Shown: positions 17,678 through 26,859, counted from the first letter of the stretch. The stretch: 64,000 nucleotides of DNA from Dolosigranulum savutiense (GCF_039830095.1 NZ_CP142435.1:1612001-1676000), one strand, 5' to 3'. The notes: generated by a model from the letters alone, not told the origin. Numbers and translations are program-made.

Positions 17678-18346
17678 ATGACAAAATCACTACCTAAATT
17701 ACAAGTAGCACTAGATCACTCAACTATGCAAGGAGCTATTGGAGCAGTTGTGTCTGTTGGACAAGAAGTAGATATTATTGAAGCGGGTACAGTATGTTTA
17801 TTACAAGTTGGAAGTTCATTAGTTGGTGTCTTAAGAGAATTGTTTCCAGATAAATTAATTGTTGCGGATACAAAATGTGCAGACGCTGGTGGAACAGTTG
17901 CAAAAAATAATGCAAAACAAGGGGCTGATTGGATGACATGTATTTGTTGTGCAACAATTCCTACAATGATTGCAGCACGTGAAGCAATAGAAACTATTCA
18001 AGGTGACCGTGGCGAAATTCAAGTAGAGCTTTATGGTGATTGGACATTTGAGCAGGCTCAAGATTGGTTAAATGCAGGAATTTCACAAGTAATTTATCAT
18101 CAATCTAGGGATGCATTACTTGCTGGTCAAACTTGGGGACAACAAGATTTAGAGAAAGTTGAAAGATTGATTGATATGGGATTCCGGGTATCGGTTACAG
18201 GTGGTTTGAAAGTAGAGACGCTCTCATTATTTAAAAATCTTGACGTATTTGCGTTTATAGCGGGGCGTGGAATTACGGAAGCTGAAGAACCAGTACAAGC
18301 AGCACGTGACTTTAAAGCGGAAATTAAGCGTATCTGGGGTGAATAA
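17678..18346 (+). CDS. ulaD: 3-keto-L-gulonate-6-phosphate decarboxylase
   Basis: 222 residues, orotidine-decarboxylase-like TIM barrel. QVALDHSTMQGA gives the substrate-binding strand, EAGTVCLLQVG and VADTKCADAGGTVAK carry the Mg-binding and catalytic Asp/Lys cluster, and FIAGRGIT binds phosphate. It converts 3-keto-L-gulonate-6-P to L-xylulose-5-P with loss of CO2. The stop is immediately followed by the start codon of ulaE. Confidence 0.93.
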   Translation: MTKSLPKLQVALDHSTMQGAIGAVVSVGQEVDIIEAGTVCLLQVGSSLVGVLRELFPDKLIVADTKCADAGGTVAKNNAKQGADWMTCICCATIPTMIAAREAIETIQGDRGEIQVELYGDWTFEQAQDWLNAGISQVIYHQSRDALLAGQTWGQQDLEKVERLIDMGFRVSVTGGLKVETLSLFKNLDVFAFIAGRGITEAEEPVQAARDFKAEIKRIWGE

Positions 18347-19210
18347 ATGAAACGTCCAATTGGTATTTATGAAAAAGCAACACCCAAGCATTTTACATGG
18401 TTAGAGCGTCTAAAGTTTGCCAAAGAACTAGGTTTTGATTTTGTGGAAATGTCCATTGATGAAAGTGATGAGCGTTTATCACGATTAAAGTGGCGATCAG
18501 AGGAACGTTTTGAGATTGTAAAAGCAATGTATCAGACAGGTATACGTATTCCAACAATTTGCTTTAGCGGTCATCGACGTTTTCCTCTAGGTTCTAATGG
18601 TGTAGCTATCGAACAACAATCTCTTACTTTAATGAAAGAGTGCATTACCTTAGCACAAGATTTAGGTGTTCGAGTGATTCAACTAGCAGGATATGATGTA
18701 TATTATGAAGAAAAATCACCCGTTACAAGAGAACGATTTTTACAAAATTTACGGCAAGCTTGTGATTGGGCAGAACGTGCTCAAGTTATTCTAGCAATTG
18801 AAACAATGGATGATCCGTTTATTAATAGTATTGAAAAATATTTAGCAATTGAAAAACTGATTGATTCACCGTATCTCTTTGTATATCCTGATACAGGTAA
18901 TCTTAGCGCGTGGGGAAATGATTTACTTAGTGAATTCTTAATTGGGCACAGTTCTATTGCTGCTCTCCATTTAAAAGATACACATCTTGTGACTCATGAT
19001 TCAACTGGTCAATTTCGTGATGTTCCATTTGGACAAGGTTGTGTAAACTGGGAAGAGACTTTTCACGTTTTAAAACAAACAAATTACCAAGGACCATTAT
19101 TAGTTGAAATGTGGTCTGAACAAGAGAAAACAGTCGAAGATACGAAGAAAGCAATACAAGAAGCTCAAAACTTCTTGTATCCACAATTAAAGAAAGCAGG
19201 CTTAATCTAA
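18347..19210 (+). CDS. ulaE: L-xylulose-5-phosphate 3-epimerase
   Basis: 287 residues, xylose-isomerase-like TIM barrel (AP endonuclease 2 family). Metal-binding acidic residues are in ELGFDFVEMSIDESDERL, AIETMD, VYPDTGNL, LHLKDTH and LLVEMWSE. It converts L-xylulose-5-P to L-ribulose-5-P. Its ATG directly abuts the ulaD stop (TAAATG), so translation is coupled. Confidence 0.92.
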   Translation: MKRPIGIYEKATPKHFTWLERLKFAKELGFDFVEMSIDESDERLSRLKWRSEERFEIVKAMYQTGIRIPTICFSGHRRFPLGSNGVAIEQQSLTLMKECITLAQDLGVRVIQLAGYDVYYEEKSPVTRERFLQNLRQACDWAERAQVILAIETMDDPFINSIEKYLAIEKLIDSPYLFVYPDTGNLSAWGNDLLSEFLIGHSSIAALHLKDTHLVTHDSTGQFRDVPFGQGCVNWEETFHVLKQTNYQGPLLVEMWSEQEKTVEDTKKAIQEAQNFLYPQLKKAGLI

Positions 19211-19211
19211 T

Positions 19212-19913
19212 ATGTTATTACAATCATTAAGAAAACGTGTTTGTGCGGCTAATAAGTCATTAGCTACCCATGGATTAGTCAAGTTTACGTGGGGAAATGT
19301 TTCGGCTATTGATCGAGAGAGAGATTTAATTGTTATCAAGCCAAGCGGAGTTAGTTATGATGAATTAACACCTGAAAATATGGTTATTACAGATTCAAAT
19401 GGTATGGTGGTGGAAGGAGAATTGAATCCTTCATCTGATTTGAATACACATGTTCAATTATATAAATACTTTAAGGATATTGGTGGTGTTGTTCATACTC
19501 ATTCAACAGAAGCTGTGGGATGGGCTCAAGCTGGACGTGATATTCCTTTCTATGGGACAACTCATGCGGATTACTTTCATGGATCTATCCCTTCAGCAAG
19601 AAGTCTATCAGTTTCTGAAGTCAACGGAGAATATGAAACACAAACAGGAAAAGTAATCGTTGAAACATTTGAACACTTAAATATTGATCCCAATGCGGTT
19701 CCTGGGGTTACTGTCCGAAGCCATGGTCCTTTTACATGGGGGAAAACACCTGAAGAAGCTGTATATCATAGCGTTGTACTTGAAGAAGTTGCTAAAATGG
19801 CTCGGTTGACAGAACAAAATAATCCACGCATTGTTTGTGCTGATAAATTTTTATTGGATAAACATTACTTGCGTAAGCATGGTGCGAATGCCTACTACGG
19901 ACAGAATAATTGA
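19212..19913 (+). CDS. ulaF: L-ribulose-5-phosphate 4-epimerase
   Basis: 233 residues, class II aldolase fold. Motifs: LVKFTWGNVSAIDRE, IKPSGVSYDELTPENMV, the zinc pair VVHTHS with a further His in TTHADYFHG, and SHGPFTWGKTPEEAV. It yields D-xylulose-5-P, which enters the pentose phosphate or phosphoketolase pathway. It could be labelled araD by homology, but the operon makes ulaF the better name. One base separates it from ulaE. Confidence 0.92.
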   Translation: MLLQSLRKRVCAANKSLATHGLVKFTWGNVSAIDRERDLIVIKPSGVSYDELTPENMVITDSNGMVVEGELNPSSDLNTHVQLYKYFKDIGGVVHTHSTEAVGWAQAGRDIPFYGTTHADYFHGSIPSARSLSVSEVNGEYETQTGKVIVETFEHLNIDPNAVPGVTVRSHGPFTWGKTPEEAVYHSVVLEEVAKMARLTEQNNPRIVCADKFLLDKHYLRKHGANAYYGQNN

Positions 19914-19934
19914 GATTTATTAATTTTACTGAAT

Positions 19935-19969
19935 AAAAGACGGACAGAAATTTACTGTTCGTCTTTTTT
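19935..19969 (+). terminator. Terminator of the ulaABCDEF operon
   Basis: AAAAGACGGACAG / CTGTTCGTCTTTT stem with one G-U pair and a 7-nt loop, followed by T6. Confidence 0.9.
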
Positions 19970-20043
19970 AGGAAAAGTGTGGATGCTTAATATGATGAGG
20001 AATGCTATAATTTAGAAGGTTACAATGAAGGGAATGAAATTGA

Positions 20044-21711
20044 ATGTTGTTAGATCAAACGAGTTGCGAATTACTGAGATATTTGATTAATTTAATGAAT
20101 CCTAAGACAATTATGGCTATTTCTAGGGAACGAAATCAATCAAGAAGAGCAATTTATTATCAATTAGATAAAATTAATGATGCAATAGGGGAATATTGTG
20201 AACCAATTATCAGTCAATCACGTGTTGGAATAGTATTATCTGAACAACAAAAACAGACTTGTAGAAAGATTTTAGAGGAGATTGATGCATACAGTTATAT
20301 CATGAGTGGCAAAGAGCGAAAGCAATTAATATTATTCTATATATGTATCTCCAAAGAACGTGTGACTCTGGATAAATTAATGGATTTGACGGAAGTCTCT
20401 AGAAACACAGTGATAAATGATTTGAACGATATTCGTGAAGACTTGATACCTGGTCAGTATCAAGTTAACTTACAGGTGACTAAATCGCAAGGGTATTATT
20501 TACAGTGCAAACCGTTAAACAAAATTCAGTATACTCAATCGCTACTTTATCATATTTTCAGAGATGGAGCGCCATCGTATATTAAAATAGCGGAAGAAAA
20601 AATTACTAAGCGAATGAAAAATGAATTACTTTTAAGTATTGATGTTAGAACATTTTTGTCAGAACAAATCCCTATAGTTCAAGGTGAGCTGGGAAAAATT
20701 ATTAATAACCAAGAAATTGCGTTTATGTTACAGATATTACCTTACTTATTACTTAGTTGTCGTAGTACCCCTATACAAGAATTACCAGAAAATTACTTAG
20801 CAAAAGAATTTCATTTAATCCATCGTCGAATTGAATTTCAAGTAGCGCAAGATTTAGCAAGTAGATTACGCCAAAGATTCTCAATCAATCTATCTGGGGT
20901 AGAAATTTCTCTCTTAGGATTGTTATTACTTTCTTATCGAAAAGATAAAGATACTCATGTAGATAGTCAAGATTTTACCGAAGTAAAAAATATTTTAGAG
21001 CGATTTATTTGGCAAATCGAAGCAGCGATCCAGATTGAAATTGAACAGAAAGAGGACTTGATTCGGAATTTAGTTACTCATTGTAAAGCATTACTATTTC
21101 GAAAAACATATGGTATTTTTTCAAGAAATCCATTAACAACTCAAATTAAAGATAAATATTCTGAATTATTTAGTGTTGTTCAAAGAGCATCAATCTTACT
21201 AGAAGAAGAGTGGTTGATAGCGCTAACTGATGATGAAATAGCATATTTAGCCATTCATATTGGTGGTTCATTGAAAAAGCCTCAGTTAACTCAAGTAGGT
21301 GGTCAAAAAATTTGTATCGTTTGTGATGAAGGAATTGGTATATCTAAATTGTTGTTGAAGCAATGTCAAAGTTATTTACAACATGATTATATTGAGGCTG
21401 TTTTAAATACTGAGCAGTTTAAAAGTGTTGAAGATTTACTTGATATAGATCTTATTGTTAGTACTAATAAGGAATTATCTAGTCAATATCCGATTTTAAA
21501 AGTCAATCCAATCTTAACCTCTGAAGATATACTAGGTTTGACATATTATATTAAATATCGAGAATTTAAGGTGTCTACAATTTCTTTTAACGAAGCCTTA
21601 GAGATAACAATAAAAAAATATTTATCAGATTCGGGATCAGCTAAAGCATTGACACGAGAAATTACACATTTAATTAATAATGAGCTGTTGAGTCAAGTAA
21701 CAATTAAATGA
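20044..21711 (+). CDS. PRD-containing BglG/MtlR-type transcriptional regulator of the ula locus
   Basis: 555 residues. Order of domains: an N-terminal helix-turn-helix (~1-70); a second HTH of Mga/HTH_11 type (~90-150, VTLDKLMDLTEVSRNTVINDL); PRD1 (~180-300); PRD2 (~310-410, with DDEIAYLAIHIGGS); and an EIIB-like domain with Cys in CIVCDEGIGISKLLLKQ (~425). At the PRD1 position equivalent to the His motif it reads SLLGLLLLSY, without a His. The C-terminal EIIA domain found in longer family members is absent. It is probably the activator of the ascorbate genes, controlled by PTS phosphorylation. TATAAT at 20006-20011 is a likely -10. Confidence 0.85.
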   Translation: MLLDQTSCELLRYLINLMNPKTIMAISRERNQSRRAIYYQLDKINDAIGEYCEPIISQSRVGIVLSEQQKQTCRKILEEIDAYSYIMSGKERKQLILFYICISKERVTLDKLMDLTEVSRNTVINDLNDIREDLIPGQYQVNLQVTKSQGYYLQCKPLNKIQYTQSLLYHIFRDGAPSYIKIAEEKITKRMKNELLLSIDVRTFLSEQIPIVQGELGKIINNQEIAFMLQILPYLLLSCRSTPIQELPENYLAKEFHLIHRRIEFQVAQDLASRLRQRFSINLSGVEISLLGLLLLSYRKDKDTHVDSQDFTEVKNILERFIWQIEAAIQIEIEQKEDLIRNLVTHCKALLFRKTYGIFSRNPLTTQIKDKYSELFSVVQRASILLEEEWLIALTDDEIAYLAIHIGGSLKKPQLTQVGGQKICIVCDEGIGISKLLLKQCQSYLQHDYIEAVLNTEQFKSVEDLLDIDLIVSTNKELSSQYPILKVNPILTSEDILGLTYYIKYREFKVSTISFNEALEITIKKYLSDSGSAKALTREITHLINNELLSQVTIK

Positions 21712-21783
21712 CCACAATAGACGAAAAACTGGAGAATTAATTATTATTTTAATACTGGTACTGCACACTATGCTGTGCTTCAA

Positions 21784-21818
21784 TTGGTCTGTTTTTATTG
21801 GGAAAACTTACTTATAAT
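21784..21818 (+). promoter_or_regulatory. ulaG upstream region: recurring motif and -10
   Basis: TATAAT at 21813-21818 is a good -10, but no convincing -35 is spaced to it, which suggests activator dependence. TTGGTCTGTTTTTATTGGG (21784-21802) lies just upstream and resembles sequences before ulaA and ynzC. A small repeat GCACA / TGTGC lies at 21763-21778. Confidence 0.45.
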
Positions 21819-21862
21819 AGAGATAGATAGAGATTAACTATGTGAATAATGGAGGAATTACT

Positions 21863-22954
21863 ATGCCAAAAGTTAATGAAATTACAAGAGAATCTTGGAT
21901 TTTATCAACGTTCCCAGAATGGGGAACATGGTTGAATGAAGAAATTCAGGAAGAAGAAGTTCCAGAAGATAATGTAGCAATGTGGTGGCTGGGGAATTGT
22001 GGCATTTGGATTAAAACTCCGGGGGGTGCCAATATTGTAATGGATCTGTGGTCAAATCGTGGTAAACACACTAAGCAAGTTAAAGATATGGTACGAGGAC
22101 ATCAAATGGCTAATATGGCAGGTGTTCGTAAATTACAACCTAATCTGCGTGTACAGCCCATGGTTATAGATCCATTTAAGATTAAAGAATTAGATTATTA
22201 TTTAGTATCCCATTTTCATAGTGATCACATCGATCCTTATACTGCCGCAGCAATTTTGAACAATCCAGAACTAGAACACGTTAAATTTGTTGGACCGTGG
22301 CATTGTGGAAGAATATGGCAAGAATGGGGTGTCCCAGAAGAACGAATCATTGTTGTTAAGCCTGGGGATAGCTTGGTACTTAAAGATGTAACTATAAGAG
22401 CAGTTGAATCGTTTGATAGAACATGCTTAGTAACCCTACCAGTAGAAGGTGCGGATGAAACAGGTGGAGAGTTAGCTGGATTACCTGTCACCGATGAAGA
22501 AATGGCTAGTAAAGCAGTCAACTATATTTTTGAAACACCAGGTGGAAATATCTATCATGGAGCTGATTCGCATTACTCAAACTTTTTTGCTAAACATGGA
22601 AAAGATTACAACATTGATGTAGCGCTCAATAATTATGGGGAGAATCCTGTAGGTATCCAGGATAAGATGACATCTGTTGATTTACTTCGTATGGCTGAGT
22701 GTTTACAAGCAAAAGTGATTATCCCTGTTCACTACGATATTTGGTCAAACTTTATGGCTTCAACTGATGAAATTTTAGAGTTATGGCGTATGCGAAAAGA
22801 TCGATTACAGTATAAATTCCACCCATTTATATGGGAAGTTGGTGGTAAATATACTTATCCAAAAGATAAAGATCTGATTGAATATCATCATCCACGTGGG
22901 TTTGATGATTGCTTTGAACAAGATTCTAATATTCAATTTAAAGCACTTTTATAA
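21863..22954 (+). CDS. ulaG: L-ascorbate-6-phosphate lactonase
   Basis: 363 residues, metallo-beta-lactamase fold. MWWLGNCGIWIKTPGG near the N-terminus and the metal motif SHFHSDHIDPYT (~115-125) are typical of UlaG, with IYHGADSHYSNFF and VIIPVHYD further on. It opens the lactone of L-ascorbate-6-P to 3-keto-L-gulonate-6-P, the first step after transport. It is placed last, after the regulator, with its own -10. The ATG at 21863 is eight bases from GGAGG; a GTG at 21842 lies before that site. Confidence 0.94.
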   Translation: MPKVNEITRESWILSTFPEWGTWLNEEIQEEEVPEDNVAMWWLGNCGIWIKTPGGANIVMDLWSNRGKHTKQVKDMVRGHQMANMAGVRKLQPNLRVQPMVIDPFKIKELDYYLVSHFHSDHIDPYTAAAILNNPELEHVKFVGPWHCGRIWQEWGVPEERIIVVKPGDSLVLKDVTIRAVESFDRTCLVTLPVEGADETGGELAGLPVTDEEMASKAVNYIFETPGGNIYHGADSHYSNFFAKHGKDYNIDVALNNYGENPVGIQDKMTSVDLLRMAECLQAKVIIPVHYDIWSNFMASTDEILELWRMRKDRLQYKFHPFIWEVGGKYTYPKDKDLIEYHHPRGFDDCFEQDSNIQFKALL

Positions 22955-22986
22955 AAAGTAGCTCTGTTATGATTAATACGTATACT

Positions 22987-23020
22987 AAAAAACAGCCAAT
23001 AAGTAATATTTGGCTGTTTT
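22987..23020 (+). terminator. Terminator after ulaG
   Basis: AAAACAGCCAA / TTGGCTGTTTT stem with a short loop; right border of the ascorbate locus. Confidence 0.85.
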
Positions 23021-23136
23021 GATAGTCTATTTTTTAAAATTTTATAGTCAGTGTTATAATTTATTATGGGAAATTCGCCAGCAAGAACTCGATCAATTCA
23101 TAGTATATCTTTAACTGTTAATATGGGTCTGTTAAA

Positions 23137-23166
23137 TTGGGAAAAAAGTGTAAGACATGGTAAAAT
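23137..23166 (+). promoter_or_regulatory. Candidate promoter of ynzC-tkt
   Basis: TTGGGA (23137-23142), 18 bp, TAAAAT (23161-23166). A second -10, TATAAT, lies at 23055-23060 with a poor -35. The sequence GGTCTGTTAAATTGGGAAAA (23126-23145) echoes the ulaG upstream region. Confidence 0.4.
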
Positions 23167-23198
23167 ATAAAACAGATGCTTCGGTTAGGAGGGCTATT

Positions 23199-23471
23199 AT
23201 GATAGAGAAAGAAAAGTTGAATCGTATCAATGAGTTAGCGCGTAAAGAGCGGACGGATGAAGGTTTAACTAGTGAGGAAAAGAAAGAGCAAGAATCATTG
23301 CGTAAGCAGTATTTAAAATCATTCCGTGAAGGGTTGAAGTCCCAGTTAGAAGGGATTCAGTTTGTTAACAAAGACGGAGAAGATGTGACGCCAGATAAGA
23401 TTAGACAGGCACAACAAGAGAGCGGTTTACGCGATAAAGATGGTCAAATTGTGACATCAGAAGATAAATAA
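23199..23471 (+). CDS. ynzC: DUF896 / UPF0291 family protein YnzC
   Basis: 90 residues. The N-terminal helical hairpin IEKEKLNRINELARKER...LTSEEKKEQESLRKQYLKSFR is diagnostic of the YnzC family, small cytoplasmic proteins of unknown function. The ATG at 23199 has AGGAGG seven bases upstream; an in-frame ATG at 23157 does not. The neighbour tkt is the same as in Bacillus, where ynzC belongs to the LexA-regulated yneA-yneB-ynzC group. Confidence 0.9.
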   Translation: MIEKEKLNRINELARKERTDEGLTSEEKKEQESLRKQYLKSFREGLKSQLEGIQFVNKDGEDVTPDKIRQAQQESGLRDKDGQIVTSEDK

Positions 23472-23483
23472 GGAGAGAGATAA

Positions 23484-25490
23484 ATGTTTAATGAGATAGA
23501 TAATTTAGCTGTTAATACATTACGTTTTTTAAGTATTGAAGCGGTTGGGAAAGCTAATTCGGGTCACCCAGGTTTACCCCTTGGTGCAGCGCCTATGACT
23601 TATGTGCTGTGGAAAAATCATTTAAAAATTAATCCAAAAAACAGTCAATGGTTTGATCGTGATCGCTTTATTTTGTCAGCTGGTCATGGTTCTGCTTTAC
23701 TCTACAGTATGCTTCACTTAGCCGGCTATGATGTATCGATTGATGACTTGAAGAATTTCCGTCAATTGGGCTCAAAAACACCAGGTCACCCAGAAGTTCA
23801 TGAGACGGAAGGTGTTGAGACAACGACGGGTCCATTAGGTCAAGGCTTGGCGAATGCGGTTGGTTTTGCGATGGCAGAAGCGCATTTAGCAGCGACGTAC
23901 AATACTGACAAACATGCGGTTGTTGATCACTACACTTATGCTTTGGTGGGTGATGGTGACTTGCAGGAAGGTATTTCTTATGAAGCAATGAGCCTGGCTG
24001 GGCACTTGCAGTTAGACAAATTAATTGTTTTGTTTGACTCGAATGATATTCAATTGGATGGACCAACCAACAAAGCGGTATCAGAAGATATTGAAGCCCG
24101 CTTTAAATCAGCCGGCTGGGAGCATATTTATGTAGAAGACGGAATGGACTTAGAAGCGATTGATCAAGCGATTGAACAAGCTAAACAATCTAATAAGCCA
24201 TCGATTATTGAATTAAAAACAGTAATTGGTGCTGGTTCACCACTTGCGGGAACGAGTGATGTACATGGAGCACCGCTGGATCAAGAGCAGATTAAGGAAA
24301 CAAAAGAAGCACTTGGTTGGGAATATGAGGAAGCATTCCACGTGCCGGCTGAAGTATATGAACATTTCCGTGATGTATTGGCTCAAGCAGGTCAAGAAGC
24401 AGAAGCTAACTGGCAGGAATTATTGGCAGATTACCGTAAGGAAGATGCTGAGCGTGCGAACCAATTCCAGGCAGCAATTAAAGGGGAATTGCCTGCTGAC
24501 TTAGCGGATAAATTGCCAACTTATAGTTCTGCTGATAAAGGACTAGCAACGCGTGCCAGCAACAATGAAGTGATTAATGCGTTAGCAGATGCGGTTCCTA
24601 GTCTGTGGGGAGGATCAGCTGATTTATCTGGCTCCAATAAAACCATGATTAAAGCGGCTGGAGACTTTGGTCCAGATAATTATGCCGGCAAAAATATTTG
24701 GTATGGTGTACGTGAACATGCCATGGCAAGTGCGTTAAACGGTATTATTCTGCATGGAGGAACGAAGTCATACGCGGGAACATTCTTTGTTTTCAGTGAT
24801 TACTTACGTCCAGCTGTTCGTTTAGCGGCATTATCACACATTCCAGCGATCTATGTCTTCACGCATGATTCAATTGCAGTCGGAGAAGACGGGCCAACAC
24901 ACGAACCGGTTGAACAATTAGCAAGTTTCCGTGCGATGCATAATGTCAATGTTATTCGTCCAGCTGATGCCAATGAAGTGTCCGCTGCTTGGAAAGTAGC
25001 TGTCGAGTCAACAGATCGTCCAACCATGCTTGTCTTTACTCGCCAAAATGTGCCTAACTTGGTGGGAACACAAGAGTTAGCTTTTGAGGGAGTTGACCGC
25101 GGAGGATATGTATTGTCACCACAACAAGGTAATCGTCCAGACGGTATTTTAATAGCAACTGGATCAGAAGTTGAACTGGCAATGAATGCTCAAGAAGTTC
25201 TGCGCGAAGAGCATGATGTCGATGTCTCAGTTGTCTCTATGCCAGCAACGAACCGTTTTGATGAGCAATCAGATGCGTATAAAGAAACGGTCTTACCGAC
25301 AAAAGTTCGTAAACGTATCGCTATTGAGATGGGTTCCAGCTTTGGTTGGGAACGCTATGTTGGTTTAGATGGTAAGATTTTAGGGATTGATCAGTTCGGA
25401 ACGAGTGGTCCTGGCGATGAAGTGGTAGCGAAATATGGCTTCACTGTGGATCAAGTGGTTCAATCTTTCTTAGCTTTAAATGAAGATTAA
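23484..25490 (+). CDS. tkt: Transketolase
   Basis: 668 residues, full length. TPP-binding region [13 protein letters not shown] with the Asn of [23 protein letters not shown] and [12 protein letters not shown] in the N-terminal domain; the pyrimidine domain with RXREHAM-type [11 protein letters not shown] and [17 protein letters not shown]. It interconverts sugar phosphates, including D-xylulose-5-P, the end product of the ascorbate pathway encoded upstream. Twelve bases separate it from ynzC. Confidence 0.97.
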   Translation: MFNEIDNLAVNTLRFLSIEAVGKANSGHPGLPLGAAPMTYVLWKNHLKINPKNSQWFDRDRFILSAGHGSALLYSMLHLAGYDVSIDDLKNFRQLGSKTPGHPEVHETEGVETTTGPLGQGLANAVGFAMAEAHLAATYNTDKHAVVDHYTYALVGDGDLQEGISYEAMSLAGHLQLDKLIVLFDSNDIQLDGPTNKAVSEDIEARFKSAGWEHIYVEDGMDLEAIDQAIEQAKQSNKPSIIELKTVIGAGSPLAGTSDVHGAPLDQEQIKETKEALGWEYEEAFHVPAEVYEHFRDVLAQAGQEAEANWQELLADYRKEDAERANQFQAAIKGELPADLADKLPTYSSADKGLATRASNNEVINALADAVPSLWGGSADLSGSNKTMIKAAGDFGPDNYAGKNIWYGVREHAMASALNGIILHGGTKSYAGTFFVFSDYLRPAVRLAALSHIPAIYVFTHDSIAVGEDGPTHEPVEQLASFRAMHNVNVIRPADANEVSAAWKVAVESTDRPTMLVFTRQNVPNLVGTQELAFEGVDRGGYVLSPQQGNRPDGILIATGSEVELAMNAQEVLREEHDVDVSVVSMPATNRFDEQSDAYKETVLPTKVRKRIAIEMGSSFGWERYVGLDGKILGIDQFGTSGPGDEVVAKYGFTVDQVVQSFLALNED

Positions 25491-25523
25491 AGTCAAGCAT
25501 TCATTCAGGAACTTGGATTAATC

Positions 25524-25566
25524 AAAAAAGGCACTGCAATGTTTCAGCAGTGCCTTTATTTTTTCT
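25524..25566 (+). terminator. Terminator after tkt
   Basis: AAAGGCACTGC / GCAGTGCCTTT stem with an 8-nt loop and a T-rich tail. Confidence 0.9.
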
Positions 25567-25616
25567 TACACTTATTGTAAACTAGTAATGTAGCTTATGA
25601 TGAAAGGAATGGTAGA

Positions 25617-25841
25617 ATGAGTTTATGGTTAGCGATTTTGTTAATTATTCTTGCGCTAATTGGTGGCGGGATCGGTGGCTTTTTCTTAGCGCGGAAATAT
25701 ATGATGAATTATTTCCAAGAGAATCCACCAATCGATGCTGATATGTTACGCATGATGATGCTATCGATGGGGCAGAAGCCGTCTGAGAAGAAAATTCAAC
25801 AAATCCTCAATCAGATGAAGCACCAATCTAAGAAAAAATAA
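25617..25841 (+). CDS. yneF: UPF0154 membrane protein YneF
   Basis: 74 residues. One N-terminal membrane helix (LWLAILLIILALIGGGIGGFFLARKYM) precedes a short cytoplasmic tail with NPPIDADMLRMMMLSMGQKPSEKKIQQILNQM, the conserved signature of the YneF family. Function unknown; conserved next to tkt in Firmicutes. Confidence 0.92.
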   Translation: MSLWLAILLIILALIGGGIGGFFLARKYMMNYFQENPPIDADMLRMMMLSMGQKPSEKKIQQILNQMKHQSKKK

Positions 25842-25881
25842 TAGGTGAGCTAGAAGTAAGGGAGAGCTGAGAGGCTTTCTC

Positions 25882-26484
25882 TTATTTTTTTGGTTGAATA
25901 TCTTGTGCTAATTGGTCAAAGGCAGCTTGGATATGATCATTATAATGAGCTGTGATATCCTTGACGCCATCCAGTTTACGCTCGACTATGAAGGGTTGTC
26001 CGAAGCGAACACGTGCTTTTTTACGTAAGAAAAGCTCTTTAAAGGTAAGAGGGCCGTCGTAATAAGCGGGAACAATTGGCTTCTTGCTCATTTTAGCAAT
26101 GGTCACTGCACCACCTTTTAAATCAGTTGAGTGCCGGGTGCCCGACGGAAAAATTAAAAAACTCTTGTCCGTATTTTTTAGAGCTTTCACTGGTGTTTTT
26201 ATTGCACTCGGCCCTGGATTCTCACGGTCAACAGGAAAAGCATTCAGCTTGCGAATAAACCAACCAAATAGAGCATTTTCGAAGAGTTCAGCTTTGGCCA
26301 TAACAGTAAATTCACGTGGAGCAGCAGCGATAACGATAAAAACTGGATCTAGTAGACTACGGTGCGGGGCAATCAAGACGTATGTATCATCTTCAGGCAA
26401 GTGCTCTTTACCTTGCACATCAATGGTGCCATTAAAAATCCACAATAAGAAATGGATGATACTAACAGTAATTCTAAAAAACAT
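25882..26484 (-). CDS. plsC: 1-acyl-sn-glycerol-3-phosphate acyltransferase (PlsC family)
   Basis: 200 residues. The HX4D motif is HRSLLD (~46), FPSGTR is the third conserved block (~115), and a hydrophobic N-terminus (FFRITVSIIHFLLWIF) anchors it at the membrane. It adds the second acyl chain to lysophosphatidic acid in phospholipid synthesis. Single gene on the minus strand, convergent with yneF. No strong terminator is seen between them. Confidence 0.92.
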   Translation of the reverse strand: MFFRITVSIIHFLLWIFNGTIDVQGKEHLPEDDTYVLIAPHRSLLDPVFIVIAAAPREFTVMAKAELFENALFGWFIRKLNAFPVDRENPGPSAIKTPVKALKNTDKSFLIFPSGTRHSTDLKGGAVTIAKMSKKPIVPAYYDGPLTFKELFLRKKARVRFGQPFIVERKLDGVKDITAHYNDHIQAAFDQLAQDIQPKK

Positions 26485-26581
26485 AATACTTCACTCCGAT
26501 ATGTTAACTTTCCTTCCATTATGATAGAAATTGGGGGAAAAATCAAGAACGGTTATGTCGAAAGTCTCTATTTTGGTATCA

Positions 26582-26614
26582 AAAAAAGCTAGCGATTATT
26601 TTCGCTAGCTTTTT
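26582..26614 (-). terminator. Terminator of the GlsB/YeaQ gene
   Basis: AAAAAGCTAGCGA / TCGCTAGCTTTTT 13-bp stem, followed on the minus strand by a T run; it lies just after the stop of the minus-strand gene. Confidence 0.88.
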
Positions 26615-26622
26615 AATAGCTA

Positions 26623-26859
26623 TTAAAAGATTAAGTCATAGATGAAGACAACAAGAGCTGCTCCAATAATGGCTGGAATAATGGCAAAGCCACTAAAAGT
26701 TGGACCGAAAGATCCTAATAATGATCCACCAAGCCATGAACCGATAAATCCGATAACGATATTACCAAAAATTCCACCGGGTACATCTTTTTTCATAAGA
26801 CTTTGTGCTAATGCACCTAAAATACCACCGACAATCAGCGATAAGAGTAAACCAATCAT
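26623..26859 (-). CDS. GlsB/YeaQ/YmgE family stress membrane protein
   Basis: 78 residues, almost wholly hydrophobic, with three predicted membrane helices separated by glycine-rich turns (GGILGALAQSL, GGIFGNIVIGFIGSWLGGSLLG). This is the transglycosylase-associated protein family; its stress link is known from expression, not mechanism. The ATG at 26859 is chosen; ATG 26868 abuts AAGGAG. The promoter is near perfect, suggesting strong expression. Confidence 0.88.
   Translation of the reverse strand: MIGLLLSLIVGGILGALAQSLMKKDVPGGIFGNIVIGFIGSWLGGSLLGSFGPTFSGFAIIPAIIGAALVVFIYDLIF

Noticed and set aside
20044-21711. Truncation of the PRD regulator by frameshift
   Set aside because: No remnant of an EIIA domain appears in any frame after the stop before ulaG, so the short form is likely natural.
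21763-21778. GCACA / TGTGC repeat upstream of ulaG as a cre or operator site
   Set aside because: Does not match the cre consensus and is only 5 bp; mentioned with the promoter but not claimed as a site.
22237-22521. Minus-strand ORF inside ulaG
   Set aside because: Shadow of the real gene; no ribosome binding site and no family resemblance. The same holds for the other opposite-strand ORFs within coding genes.
25857-25881. Possible terminator between yneF and plsC
   Set aside because: The GGGAGAG / TTCTCTT pairing has several mismatches; a T-run alone is not enough.
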